Below are positions 48,180 to 60,932 of a DNA stretch of 64,000 nucleotides, piece after piece. A program made the translations under genes and the position numbers. The notes below the pieces were generated by a model, which saw only the letters and a program-made list of their open reading frames with translations, was not told where the DNA came from and searched no databases. The stretch is from Kalmusia sp. IMI 367209 (lineage: Eukaryota; Ascomycota; Dothideomycetes; Pleosporales; Didymosphaeriaceae): positions 1,984,001 through 2,048,000 of the forward strand of contig JAPEUQ010000002.1 in NCBI GenBank assembly GCA_027946365.1. The letters run 5' to 3'. Each line of letters starts with the position of its first letter. Positions within the stretch are counted from its first letter, which is position 1.

Positions 48180-50201
48180 ATGGCATATTTGTTCATCCTA
48201 AGCGCCGTCGCCTGTGTGCTGCTGTACCACGGCCTCGTTACCTATCAACGCCTGAAGCGCAATATTTCGCTCGCGAAAAGCTCAGGCCTTCCCTATGTCG
48301 TGACTCCCGTGCATGTCTTCAGCGTGGGCTGGCTTGCCTCGTACTATCTATGGCTTCCGCTGTTGAACAAGCTTCCTGCCTCGCTCAAAGGCCTATGGCT
48401 CGAGTAGGTCTCGTAAATATATATATGAAATGCCGGCAGACGTTGACTATTGGCAACCAGGCTCATGGACCCGGAATGGGCTCACAGGCTTGGACATTAC
48501 CCGTTTGAGAAGATCGGCTCAGATGTTTTCCTCGTAGTATCTTCCACCAAAATATCCGCTTTTGTAGCTGATGCCGAGGTTGTCACGCAAATCACCACAC
48601 GAAGAAATGATTTCCCAAAGCCGCTTGAGCTGTACACCCGCCTCGACCTTTACGGGAAGAATCTGGTTTCCACCGAGGGCACTGATTGGCGTATGCACAG
48701 AAAGCTCACGGCGCCGAGCTTTGGAGAACGCAACAATGAACTTGTATTCACCGAAAGCGTGCACCATACGCAATCTCTACTTCGACTATGGACGGGGGTG
48801 GACGGCACGGAAAGAAAAGCACTTACAGACCCTGCTTCTGACACCATGATCTGGGCTCTGTACATCATCAGCGGTGCCGGGTTCGACATTCGAGTGACAT
48901 GGCCTCATGATGAAGGCGTCCAGCAAGCTGAGAAGGCAAATGAAGCAAATTCCGTATTCCAGGGCTCACAGGCGCCGCCAGGGCATGTGATGAACTATCG
49001 GGAAGCGCTCAGCGAGCTTCTTCACAACATCATGTGGACCTTCATGGGGCCTCCTGAGTATCTTTGTAAGTTTGCTTTTGACCCCTGGACATGTTCGCGT
49101 CTCTGCTATGAATCAAGGCTAATACACGAACCAGCAAAATCTCCCTTCAAAGTCCACCGCACAGTCGGCAAAGCAATGCTCGAATGGGGCACCTACATGG
49201 ACGAGATCTTCCAACTGAAAAAAGACCAGGTAGCCTCTGGCCAAGACGCCCACGGCATGGACATCTTCCGCGCCCTCATCCGCAACTCGGGCATCCTCGA
49301 CGAAAATCAAACCTCCGTCAAGAAATCCGACCTCCTAGGCAACGCCTTCGTCCTCATGCTCGCCGGGCATGAAACAACCGCCAACGCCCTCCACTACTCC
49401 CTCATCTTCCTCGCCATGCGCTGGTCCTCCCAAAAACGCCTGCAGGAAGAAGTCGACGACGTCATCCAAGGCCGCCCGATATCAGCCTGGAAGTACGAAG
49501 AAGTATTCCAGAAACTATTCAACGGCATGCCTGCGGCCATCATGAACGAAACACTCCGCGTCATCACCCCCATCAACAACATCCCCAAATCCACAGCGCC
49601 CGGTCGCCCGCAGCAGTTCACAATGGGCGGCCAGACATACATCATGCCCGGGGATACGCAGGTCTCGCTCAGCTGTGCCATCCACAAAAACCCCAAGTAC
49701 TGGCCTGCACCGCCAGGCGAAGAAGAAAAGAACGGCATACCCGATGCGCAGCGCTTTCGCCCGGAGCGTTGGCTCAACAAGTCCCAAGCCGCCGAAACGT
49801 TCGAGGACATCAATTACGACGATGAGGAGCTCCGCGGCCCTTCGGGCGAGGATACATCGTCCAATCTATTCAAGCCTATCCGCGGAAGCTATATCCCCTT
49901 CAGCGATGGGTTCCGCTCGTGCATTGGACGACGGTTCGCACAGGTCGAACTTCTGACCGCTTTCGCTGTCATTTTCAGGACGTACAGCGTAGAGCTTGCG
50001 GTGGATGAGTGGGCGAGCGAGGAACAGCTTGAGCGGATGTCGGAGAAGGAGAGGGAGGAAGTCTGGAAGAAGGCGGCGGATCGGGCGTGGTATTTTTTGC
50101 AGAAGAAGACCGCGAGTATTATTACGCTGCAGTTGAGGGGGGTGACGATACCCATACGCTTGGTCAAGAGGGGAGAGGAGAGGCTGAAGTTTGATTATTG
50201 A
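48180..50201 (+). CDS. Cytochrome P450 monooxygenase
   Basis: Exons are 48180-48403, 48461-49065 and 49135-50201; 631 aa. The 69-bp second intron is a multiple of three and stop-free, so read-through would insert 23 residues; canonical GTAAGT and CAG ends and family alignment favour splicing. An N-terminal membrane anchor (AYLFILSAVACVLLYHGL) fits ER attachment. P450 signatures are the I-helix AGHETT near 353, the K-helix ETLR near 415, a PERW motif (FRPERWLN) and the heme-binding FSDGFRSCIGRRF with Cys near 539. The length exceeds the usual 500-540 aa, partly through an acidic insert before the heme loop. Substrate and CYP family are not determinable here. There is no adjacent biosynthetic cluster, since UGGT lies downstream. 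The start ATG at 48180 is the first in frame; the ORF's upstream codon is TTG. Confidence 0.92.
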
Positions 50202-50766
50202 GCTTCTGTATGATTATTTGTATAACAGAAATAATCAAGTGATATATAACGCGTATCAACCGGGTACGATCGTCAGGAAAGGTTATGTCTTGTTGAATGA
50301 TGTTATCTAGAGGTGTTAAAATAATAAACGCATTTGAATACTTACATCGACGTGCATGTTGATTTGTCCCGCCTTTAGATCAGCTAGCTATACCCGCGCC
50401 GTTATCCACCCGCACTTCCATTCGCGGCGCGGAGGTGCCACACCAAGTGGCGGTGCGGGGCGGCTTTCGAACTTCAAACACCTCGACCACAACCCACGGG
50501 TGCCTCGATCAAACACAGCGGAACAGGCCTCGCCCCTGTAGCCACCTCCGAATCCCATCGCACACCTCACCCATCCCATACACGCCCCACGAAATCCCTC
50601 AATGCGGCGTTGAGGCCCTCCACACGCCCGGGGCCGAAAGCTATACGTTGCCTCTTCGTTTTTGATATCGGAGCTGATCCTCCCCACACCCGAGTACATA
50701 ACTGCTTGCTGGACTTGCTGAGTGCTCACCCGAGGTTTTGCGGAGCTTCTCACGACTTGTAGCGCG
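50202..50766. other. Intergenic region, P450 to UGGT
   Basis: About 565 bp in tandem orientation: P450 3' UTR (AT-rich to about 50,340), then a GC-richer stretch leading to the UGGT start. No separate gene seen. Confidence 0.5.
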
Positions 50767-53700
50767 ATGCGGGCGCTCAATTCTCTGCTGGGTGCGCGGG
50801 GGTTGTTTGTGCTCTGCGCGTGCGGGCTTCTTGGTGCGCGAGCGGGACCCACGATTAACGTTGCGCTGCGAGCGTCCTTCAACTCGGCGCCATACCTCGT
50901 GGAACTACTGTAGGTTCTGCCTGCATATCCGTCGTCCGCTTGGGTCAAGTGCAGTTGCTGATTGTGTGCATAGGGAAACCGCCGCAGAAGAGAACGCCAC
51001 CGCATATTTCCCCCTCCTCGACCGCATAGCAGACGGCTACTTCCAGGACGCGAAGACAGACCAGGAGCTTTTCACGTCGTTTGTGGAGCTCCTGGAGACT
51101 GATGGACATGTTACGGACCGCGAGACGCTCGCGTCGTTCCAGTTTGCGCTCTCGGTGCGGTCGGCTGCCCCGCGGATAGAAGCACACTACCAGTTTTACA
51201 ATACTTCGGTAGAGCCGTCGCTTCAGGCAGAGCAGGGGACGGACTGTGATACTTGGGTGGCTTTTGGGGGGAAGCAGTATTGCTCTCCGCAATTGGAGGA
51301 GAGCCATGGGAGTTTAAAGAGCGAGCGGTGGGTCATCTGCAAATGGGAGGGTGAGAAGGAATGCTGATTTGAGCAGGTCATACGAATTACCTTTTGATCG
51401 GATACTCGGAAATACCTCGCATGCCCTGCCTTCGATATTGTACGCCGATATCACATCACCTGCGTTCGCGCACTTTCATGAAACGTTGAGCAAGACTGCG
51501 GCCGAGGGCAAGACGTCGTATCGTCTTCGACATAAACCATCTCCGAATGCATCGAAGTCGCCTCTGATAGTGAACGGTTACGGCGTAGCGTTGCAGTTGA
51601 AGAGGACGGACTATATTGTCATTGATGATCGGGCGCCAGCGGACCATGGAGATGCAGCACAAAAACCATTGGATGCAGAACTACATGACAACGCGGATGT
51701 GTCAGACTTGAAGCCACTTTCCAAGGATGAAGTTTCCGATCTTGGATTGAAGGCTGCTAGCTTCGTCATGAAGAGTGACCACCCCATGGATACCCTGTTG
51801 AAGCTGGTACAGGACTTTCCGAAATACTCCTCTGCCATTGTGGCCCACAACGCCTCCGAGGAATTTGTCACAGAGCACGAGCACAACCGGGAGCAACTGC
51901 TTCCCTCCGGTTACAATATCCTATGGATTAACGGAGTGCAGGTCCCTGCACGTGATATCAATCCTTTCACACTCCTTGATCAACTCCGACGCGAGCGCAG
52001 TCTGATCAACGGTGTTCAAAGCCAGGGGCTCTCTGGCCCGGATGCAATCTCTTTACTCTCCCATGCTGCTATTACGGAAACACAGGCTGAGGATGAGCCC
52101 CAACGATACGATTTCCGGGATGAGATTGAGGGCGGGAAGGTTATTGTCTGGATGAATGATATTGAAAATGACTCAAGATACGAAACCTGGCCTTCGCAAC
52201 TCCAAGTGGTAAGAAACTCCACCCAGGGTAATAGAACACATATTAACAAACACTAGTTGCTGCAAAGGACTTTCCCTGGCCAATTACCATCGGTGCGAAG
52301 AGATATTCACAACGCCATCGTGCCAGTTGACTTCACCTCCAAGGACGATGTCTTCATGATCATCGAGACTGTCCTAAGTCTGATTCAGCGTGGTATTCCG
52401 ATCCGATGGGGTTTCGTTCCACACATTAAGACCCAAGGCGCTGCTGAGCAAGCGAGGGTTGTATACCACCTTCTCGATACATATGGTCTGACTACTTTGA
52501 CCAAGTATCTCGCTGATGTGCGTATAATCATATTGCCTGGTGTATGACGACTCTGACTAATTTACGCAGGCTCTAGAGGACAACAAGCTGGCTCAGCCAG
52601 ACAAAGCGATATTCGACGCCGCTATCAAAGATGCCGAGGTCCGCGACGAGCGTGAACCCCTCGAGCTCGCCGATGTGCTTAGCTCTGATGAGATTGCACA
52701 ACGTGTGGAAGGTGCAAAGAAGTATCTCGCACGTCTCGCCGCAGACGGCTCGAATACGCCAATCTTCATCAACGGAGTACCGATTGGAAAGGATGATGCG
52801 TGGCTGCAGCTGCTGAGCCAACGGATCAGCACAGATCTCCGCCAGATTCAACAGCTTGTCTTTGAACAGACGTTGAACGAGGACAGCTGGGTCCCGCAGT
52901 TCTTCTTGTTCCAGGCTGCGACCAAGCGCAATCCGTTGATCGTTCCCGAAAACGAGAAGAACATCACACTGGTCAACATGGCAGATTTCGAAGAGAAGCA
53001 CGGGGCCATCTTCAATGTGCTACCTCGCGTGCAGGCGTCTGAGTCGGCAAGCAAAGAAGACTGGGCCCATCTTACCCTCGTCGCGGACTTTGATTCAGAT
53101 GCAGGGCTCACATTGCTCAAGTCGGTGGCTCAGTACCGTGATGAGAATCCAAATGTCGAAATTGTGCTCATTCACAATCCCCTAACGGGTGCGGACCAGT
53201 CGAGTGCTTCTGAAGATATCCTAGAGGCCTGGGTTAAATCATTGCATGATCTCAGTATTGATCAGCTACAGACCATTGCGACACAAGAGCCCAATTTCTC
53301 GCCCACATTGGGGAATACGACGATCTTTTGGAAGGCAGCGCAGCCCATCTATGATGCATTCGGCCTGCAGCCTGGTCAGCATGGTATACTTGTCAATGGT
53401 CGATTTGTGGGCCCCATCCCAGCGGACAAGCCCTTCTCCAAAGCTGATGTAGAGACCCTGGTTACATACGAGACACGAAAGCGTATTGAACCGCTTAGCA
53501 AGGCTCTCAAGGCTCTGGAGTTGACTGAGAAGATTGCTTCTCCGTTCGACATTGCTAAGATTCAATCGCTTGTCGCGCTCTCTACCATATCGGATGTCCC
53601 GGAGGGCATCTTCGAGTCTGCTTCTACTCTCAGGATTGATAGGTTTAAGCAGTGGGAAGACTCTCATACGGCGATCGTCAAAGGCGACAACAACACTGCC

Positions 53701-55500
53701 ATTATTCAGATTGTCGCTTCGATCGATCCTGCGACCGAATTGGCACAAAAATGGATCCCAATCTTGAAAACCTTGTCAGATATGGACGGTGTCCATCTAA
53801 AGCTGTTCCTCAACCCCAAGCAGATGCTCTCAGAGCTTCCCGTCAAGCGCTTCTACCGGTACCTTCTTGACTCCAAGCCGACCTTCAACGAGGATGGCTC
53901 CGTCGACAGCTTAGAAGCCCACTTCTCCGGAATCCCCAAAGAGGCCCTGCTCAATCTGGGTATGGACGTGCCCCCATCCTGGCTCGTCGCCCCCGAAGAG
54001 TCCATCCACGACTTGGATAACATCAAACTAAGCTCTCTGCCCGCCGGCGCTAATATCGACGCCATCTACGGCCTTGAAAGCATCCTCATCGAAGGTCACT
54101 CGCGCGACACAACAAACAACGGGCAACCACCTCGCGGCGCCGAAGTCGTCCTCGCCACAGAGAAAGACCCTCACTTCGCCGATACCATTATCATGGCCAA
54201 TCTGGGCTACTTCCAATTCAAAGCCAACCCAGGCTTCTACAATATCCACCTCAAATCCGGCCGCAGCAACGAGATCTTCTCCTTCGACAGCGCTGGGCCT
54301 GCTGGCTGGGCACCTGTACCCGGCGATGAAACGAGTGAAATCGTACTCATGTCCTTCCAAGGATTGACGCTCTTCCCGCGTCTATCCCGACGCGCAGGAC
54401 AAGAGTCAGCTGACGTGCTCGCCTCAGACGACTCTCTCGCCGTCGAGCTCATGGAAAAGGGTACCCAGAAAGTAAACAAGCTCCTCAGCAAAGTTGGGCT
54501 AAATTTCAACACGGACAAAGTCCTCAAGCAGGGCGCCGCACTCTTCCAATCCGCCAAATCCTCGGGCAAAGGCGTCCAAGCAGATATTAACATCTTCTCC
54601 GTCGCTTCAGGCCATCTATACGAGCGCATGCTCAACATCATGATGCTCTCCGTCATGAAGCATACCAAACACACAGTCAAGTTCTGGTTCATCGAGCAGT
54701 TCCTCTCACCCTCTTTCAAATCCTTCCTCCCGCACATGGCCGCCGAATACGGCTTCGACTACGAGATGGTCACGTACAAATGGCCGCACTGGCTGCGCGC
54801 CCAGTCCGAAAAGCAGCGCGAGATTTGGGGCTACAAAATCCTCTTCCTAGACGTGCTGTTCCCCCTTGACCTCGACAAGGTCATCTTCGTCGACGCCGAC
54901 CAGATCGTCCGCACAGACATGTACGACCTCGTGGAGTTCGACCTCGACGGCGCGCCATACGGCTTCACCCCCATGTGCGACTCGCGCACCTCGATGGAGG
55001 GCTTCCGCTTCTGGAAGACGGGGTACTGGGCAAATTTCCTCCGCGGGAAACCATACCACATCTCCGCGCTGTACGTCGTCGACTTGCGCCAATTCCGGCG
55101 CCTCGCTGCCGGCGATCGGTTGAGGCAGCAGTATCACAGCCTCTCGGCCGATCCCGCCAGCTTGAGTAATCTCGACCAGGATCTGCCCAACAACATGCAA
55201 TTCAACCTCGAGATCAAGAGCCTGCCGCAGGAGTGGCTGTGGTGCGAGACGTGGTGCGCCGACGAGGACCTGAGCAAAGCGCGCACAATCGATCTGTGCA
55301 ACAACCCGCAGACGAAGGAGCCGAAGCTCGAGCGCGCGCGCAGACAGGTCCCCGAGTGGAACGTATACGACGAGGAGGTTGCCGCGCTGGCTAGGAGGGT
55401 TAGGGGTGAGAGCGCAGAGGCAAAGGTCGACGTGCAGGAGGAGATGCAGAAGGAGGAGAAGAGGAAGGCGGATGCGGAGCGTAAGAGGGATGAGCTGTAA
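50767..55500 (+). CDS. UDP-glucose:glycoprotein glucosyltransferase (UGGT), ER folding sensor
   Basis: Exons are 50767-50909, 50974-51327, 51377-52208, 52257-52517 and 52570-55500; frame closes at 1506 aa, the usual UGGT size. A signal peptide (LFVLCACGLLGARAGP, cleaved near 26) leads into about 1,150 residues of thioredoxin-like and beta-sandwich sensor domains. The C-terminal GT24 catalytic domain carries FVDADQIVR (DxD-type metal/UDP-Glc site near 1303), CDSRTSMEGFRFWKTGYW and LDQDLPNNMQ. The protein ends in RDEL, a plausible ER-retrieval tetrapeptide in place of HDEL/KDEL. UGGT re-glucosylates misfolded N-glycoproteins so that calnexin rebinds them. The last 60 residues before RDEL are highly charged (Glu/Lys/Arg). 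All five exons are intact. The start ATG at 50767 is chosen because it begins the signal peptide. Confidence 0.95.
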
Positions 55501-58500
55501 ATCTTTATTTAGGGACGGGCGCAGTGTGGGCGTTGTTTCTGAGTGGTTGGCTAGAGCGTGTAAATGGTAGATTTGTGTGCTAGCGTTTCAAGTCAAATGT
55601 GATAGATTTGTAGTGCTTCTAAAAACATACATATATGATTGCGAAGTATTAGTTTTAACTTCTTACCATATTAGCCTTTGCTTCCCTTGAAGTAACAGTG
55701 TCGCGTTAGATAGGGGGTGCTAATCCGAGTCTAACAGTAAGTATCTGGTGTTAATATCTGCAAGAAAACTATGTGATCTAGGGGTCAGCAACAGTAGCCT
55801 TAGGCTTACTCGCGCTTTATTGCCTAGCCCTAAAAGAACGCCCTTCTATTCACATGGAAGCTCATATGATACAGTGTCGCAAAGTTTTTCCGCTCACTGC
55901 ATTGTCTGGTAGCTGTCCCGCCTAAGGAGAGCATATACTGGGCCTTCATGCCAAGAGGGTGAAAATTTGCAGAAAACTGCTCGACGAATGATGCACAAAG
56001 AGTATCATCACACAGGAATATATCTGCATACGAAATGTAGACGTGATTGAAAGATCTAGGTGAAATTACTCAGCCAAGTCCGAACTGCACGCAACTAGAA
56101 TCTCACTAAGTCAACGTTCTCTATACATTATTGCATCGAACACTTGTGGGAACACTTATTTCCAACCTGGACATGTCGTTGGTCATTTTCAACGGGATCA
56201 AGAATACAGCACAGCACCATCATGACCCTGCGGGTTTCTACCCAACAAACTATGAGCCTAACCCGGCCTGATTAGTACTGCCTTGAGATTTTACGGTACC
56301 TTCGAAAGGCTATGGTCCTGGGCCACTCCAAGCTTTCGATTCACGAACTTATCCTGCTAGATACTGGGGCGGTCGAGATACAGGCACAATACAACCTTGT
56401 TATGATTACACTAAACGATGGAATTGAAAGATCTAGGAATCAAAAGGTAAAACTTCCAAAGATGTTGGGTTCCGCAATATCAAGCTTTACGAGCATCTGG
56501 ATCATGATGAAATCATTGAGGCCGAGGTTCCTTTGTAAACAGGTCGGTCGGTCTGGATCTGCTCCTCAGAGCTATTAGAAGGTCGACTAAGGGTTGCTTT
56601 AGTGCTTTACTCGGAGGCCTGTAGGAAAATAGAGAGTTTTTCTTTTGCATTGGTTTGATTGTCCTTAGTTAATTTGCACCTATCAAATTGCCAATGATTT
56701 TACTTTTATATGGTGTTCTTGTCTGGCCGTTAGATAGACGAAATTATTGAAATTGATCACATTATAGATACGCACTCGTGATGTGTGTGCAGCCGTGGGC
56801 GGACCGCCTCAGGCTCATACCACGTGTGTCCACATATCAATACAACCCCTTCCAAAAACGTACAACAAGGTGATAAAACCGACGGCCCGCGCCGCATACG
56901 CGCTATCATGGCTACGATGCCTCTGGTCTGTGCCGCATTACATTGACGCTAAGCAAGACAATGAGCTTGTAAGTCGGATGACTCTCAGGATGAATTATGC
57001 ATGGATATGCATCAAAAATGAACGGGTAAATGGCCTGATGGGCGAAATATTGGATCCTTTGTTAGGATGGCGGGGTTTTCTGCAACTGTGCCACAAAGAA
57101 GCTCTACCTATGCCTTCCCGCATGGATACTATTCGTGACTGCCCGTAATCTGGGAATGATTGTGCTACAAGATAGGCTAATCAGGTTGTTTAATCATTCA
57201 TTGCATATGTTGGAGGTCCGTCTCCTTGCTGATCGTTGCACATATTATAGTTCTCAACCATGGAAGGGTTGCCAGTAAATCAGAACCAATGCATGCTACG
57301 TTACACTGTGGCTCAAGCTAGGATGATTTCCTGTTGCAAGTAAAGGTATAGTGATCGCGGCACCAAGATTACCCGTTTCTCAAGAGTGCATGGATGGAGT
57401 TTGGTCTTGGTCAGCGATAATGCCTGCTGTGCATCGACCGGAGCACACCAGTCTTGTAGATGCATAGTTCCGTCTATCTGCCGAGCTCTGGCATATGATA
57501 TTTAATACGATTATCATTGGATCAAAACATGAGGCAAAGGAGATCCTGTCAAAAGTTCGACTTGTCTAAACTCGTCTACCCATGGCTCTGTCTCATCAGC
57601 GCAGGCATTTGAGTGGTTCACCCTGCGGTCTGGAATTCCGTTATTATGAAGGCAAGTCGTATGTTGCTGAGCCCATGCATCTTGGGCATCCCAATATCTA
57701 CAAGCTCGGGCCTGACCTGCTGTCGTGCCAGGAGGGCTCACTGTTGCATATCGTGGAGTATCATCTGCGTGAACGGACAACGTGCAGGGAGGCAAATTAT
57801 GCGTCCCATCGACGCATAGCGAGCGCTCCAACCTCGTCACCATACCAGCGCCTTGCTTGCATCTAGACCGCCGCCTGTCTTACAGCGCCAGCGCCTCGTC
57901 AGACCAAGGGATACGCCCGAGCATCCCCGAAGACTCCCACATCGGAGCGCAACGCCACATACCAGCGCATCTTATTCCGCTGTTGAACCTGCATGCGTCA
58001 AAGCCACGGGAAAGAGAAAGAAAAGATAAGCCTCCGGATGTAGGCGTCAGACTGGCGCAGTGAAGAGCAGCAGGCGTGAAGTTTGTTTTTCTACGCTAGT
58101 ATGCGGACTTGCTCGGCGTGACGGCAGCTGCGTTTGTGAACTGTGATGCAGACGAGACATAGGCTAGTGCGAAGCCTGCAGGCCATGCCCGTGGGATTGT
58201 CTTAGGATAGACGAGCATGCACGGCTGCGTGGATTTGGAGGCTAGAGGGACGTCGTGTAGCCTGGGAGAGGCTGACTTGCATGCTCGATGCCTTGTGAAA
58301 CTTTCAGTATTCGACGAGTACACAGATCATCTGCCGATCAAGAACGTGCACGTTGCCGGGCTAGAAGTGACATGCTTTGCTTTCGTTTTGATGGGTAAAG
58401 GGGAAGTGCGTGCAGGGCAGCGCATGGCACTTTTACGATATGTCGCACGGCAGCAAGGCTGCGTGCATAGTGTCAACAGGTGCATCTTGCGGCCTTGTGC

Positions 58501-58677
58501 ATGCACGGAGAGGAACGAGGAAGTGAAGTGCGAACCAAAAGGCGGAATGGAAATGTTCTATTGGTATCGTGCTTACGCTCCGAGGAGCCTGCCGCAGGTC
58601 CTTCTGTCTAAACGCCGTGCTGACCTACACAGTATCATTACGTCTTCATGACGAGAAAAATTATCCTAGATCATCGA
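55501..58677. other. 3.2 kb gene-poor region, convergent flanks
   Basis: Lies between the UGGT stop (+) and the Lro1 stop (-). The first 1.3 kb is AT-rich. ORFs such as 56312-56578 (+), 56783-57148 (+), 57582-57866 (+) and 58217-58651 (+) are short, lack recognisable domains and overlap others. I see no transposon ends, long terminal repeats or RNA genes. Old degraded repeat DNA is possible. Confidence 0.5.
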
Positions 58678-60725
58678 TTATGGCGGCACGCGCAACCGCT
58701 CTCCTTCTTCGCCCTCCTCAAAGATTCTCACGTTCTCAGCGTAGCGCTTGATATCCGAATGGATCGTTTCTTCAATCAACTCGCCCCTTCCCCCTGCAAC
58801 CCTCAGTATCAAATCATTCAGACTTGACCTTCCTAGGATATCAACGTGGTCACCTACATATCCTGATTAGCAAAACGACCCCACACATAAAGGTAACAAA
58901 GATAACTAAGTAGACTCACCCGTATTCGGACCACCCCTCGGGCTGAAACGATCCGGCTCATGTGGCATCTCATACGTCTTGATTTGCACACCCGCAGGGT
59001 TATACCGCTTCATCTTCCACCCCTTCGTGCACATATACCCACTACTCAGCAGATTAACCGTGCCGTCACCTTCGCCCATGACAACACCGTGATCTATGTT
59101 GCCATTCATAAACGCCGTGTCGATTGTGATATTCAGCTTGCTCAAAGGGTCTTGGTCGTCGCGGTAATAATACGCGCGCTCGGTAGGCTTGCCGACGCCG
59201 TAGAAGCAGTATATTTTGAGGTTCGGGGCGCGTGGAAGCCGCGTCTCGAGTGGGTTGATCCACTTGGCGGGGATGAGCTGGTTGTCTTCTACTTCTTTGG
59301 TGGTGTGGGCGACACCGTGGGAGTAGGATTGGAGCACCATTTCCTTGTACCAAGCTTCGCTATTTTTAAAGAGGAAGGGGAAGCTGTCCTCTACGGTGAG
59401 ATTTTGGCCCGTGAGGCTCGAGTTGCTATTACGCGCGAAGCGGATGAAGTTGCCAAAGGAGACGTTCTGGCCTGGGAGGTCGTCTGGTGCACCATACTGG
59501 TCGCCCCAGACGGCATTGCCGCCCAAGGGCAGCATGGAGGAAATGCCTGGCATGGCGCGGAATATCTCGGCGCGCTCGTGGCGGGAGAGAAATTTTTCAA
59601 GGCCATAGACGGCGAAGGCGTTGAGCTGGGCGGTGTCTTTCATTTCGCCTGAGAGCACGGCAGGCATGCCTTTGAGCGCACCGAGCATGCATCCGCTGAT
59701 GTTAATCCACGAGTCAATATTGGCGTCGACCCAACCGGGGCCACCATTACCATAGCCCTCAGCTTCGACCCAGTGGAGGAAGTAGTATAAGACTTGCGAG
59801 CCCATCGAGTGGGACAGGAGGACAGCTTTCTTGTTCTGTACACGGACGGCGATTTCGATGTGGGCTTTTAGACGGGTGAAGTACTGGTCGCGTTTCTCGT
59901 AGTTCATATAGGACATACGCCAGTCGTATGCGGCTGTGAAAGCGTTCGTTGGATCGTATCCGATTGTCGCTAGGTTCTCGAGGATCTTGTTCCATATCCA
60001 ATATCCCGTGATGAAGAAATCTGTAGCATCGAAGCCTTGCGCGGCTCTCAGCTTCACCCCCGACGGATCCAAACCCGTTTTCGTATCCAACATTACATGC
60101 TTCTTCCAGCTCGCCTTATCCAGCACGAGTGCACGCATCATCGACCACGACCCCCATAACCTCTTGCGAAAGTACTGTCTCGATTCTTCCTCTGTCCCCC
60201 ATGATTCCAAGCCTGTGGATATGACGCCCGGTATCATAATTACGGGATGAACGGCCGATATGCCCTGCGAGCGCGCGTGCAGACCCACAGCGAACGAGTC
60301 GTAATTAACAGCATCGCGTTCTTGCTTCTACTGAGTTGCACAAATCAGCGCTCTTCTTCGTTCTCAAAACATGACGGCGCCCGGGAAGCTTTTGTACGTA
60401 CCTGTAACTGCTGTGCGTCTCTCAAGAAGCCTGCCGGCAGCGCGTCAAGGATACTATCCAAATTCACGCCCTCCAAGCTGCTCAAGTCGATCATATCATT
60501 GCTGCCCGCAAAGAAGGCCGCCGCCATGACGCCAAACATGCCACCCAGCCCAAAGATCCAGAAGTTCTTCTTCTTGCCATTTTTGCCCTTCTTCAGCGTC
60601 TGCAGCTTTTCGGCTGTTATCACGCGCAGGTTTGCGGGACGGTCGGGATCGGGTGTGGATGGGCCGGAGACGTCGGGAGAAGAGTCGTCCTTCGTGCCGC
60701 CAAAGCGGCGCCTGAGAAACGACAT
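58678..60725 (-). CDS. LRO1: Phospholipid:diacylglycerol acyltransferase (PDAT, Lro1)
   Basis: Exons are 60725-60402, 60327-58920 and 58853-58678; frame closes at 635 aa (yeast Lro1: 661). A basic cytosolic N terminus and one membrane anchor (FWIFGLGGMFGVMAAAFF) precede a lumenal LCAT-type alpha/beta hydrolase domain. HPVIMIPGVISTGLESWG opens the domain. The nucleophile motif is SHSMG near 281. The acid is in GEGDGTVNLLSSGYMC. The His is in GDHVDILG near 580, split from the rest by the last intron, which confirms the third exon. Lro1 moves an acyl chain from a phospholipid to diacylglycerol to make triacylglycerol in the ER. Acceptor use here is inferred from the family. It is divergent from NAA30 with 207 bp between starts. 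No defects seen. Confidence 0.95.
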
Positions 60726-60932
60726 GTATTAGGAAGTTGAAAAGTTAAGGTGTTCCATGGGAGCGAAATGTTAGCCAAGATAGCGCGTGCATGTGAAAGG
60801 CGTATTAGAAGTTTTAGGCAGGTCGTCATAGCTCTCGGAATGGTAACGCGCCAAGCGGCTGCAGGCTAGCTGCAGGGTTCCGAGCCTCTGCCCCTCCACC
60901 TCACATGTTCTGTCCCACCATCCGCGCGGAGC
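60726..60932. promoter_or_regulatory. 207-bp bidirectional promoter, LRO1/NAA30
   Basis: It separates two divergent start codons, so both promoters and 5' leaders are compressed here. No specific site recognised. Confidence 0.6.

Noticed and set aside
58217..58651. 144-aa plus-strand ORF near the LRO1 3' end
   Set aside because: No domain, and it ends close to the LRO1 3' end. Considered random.
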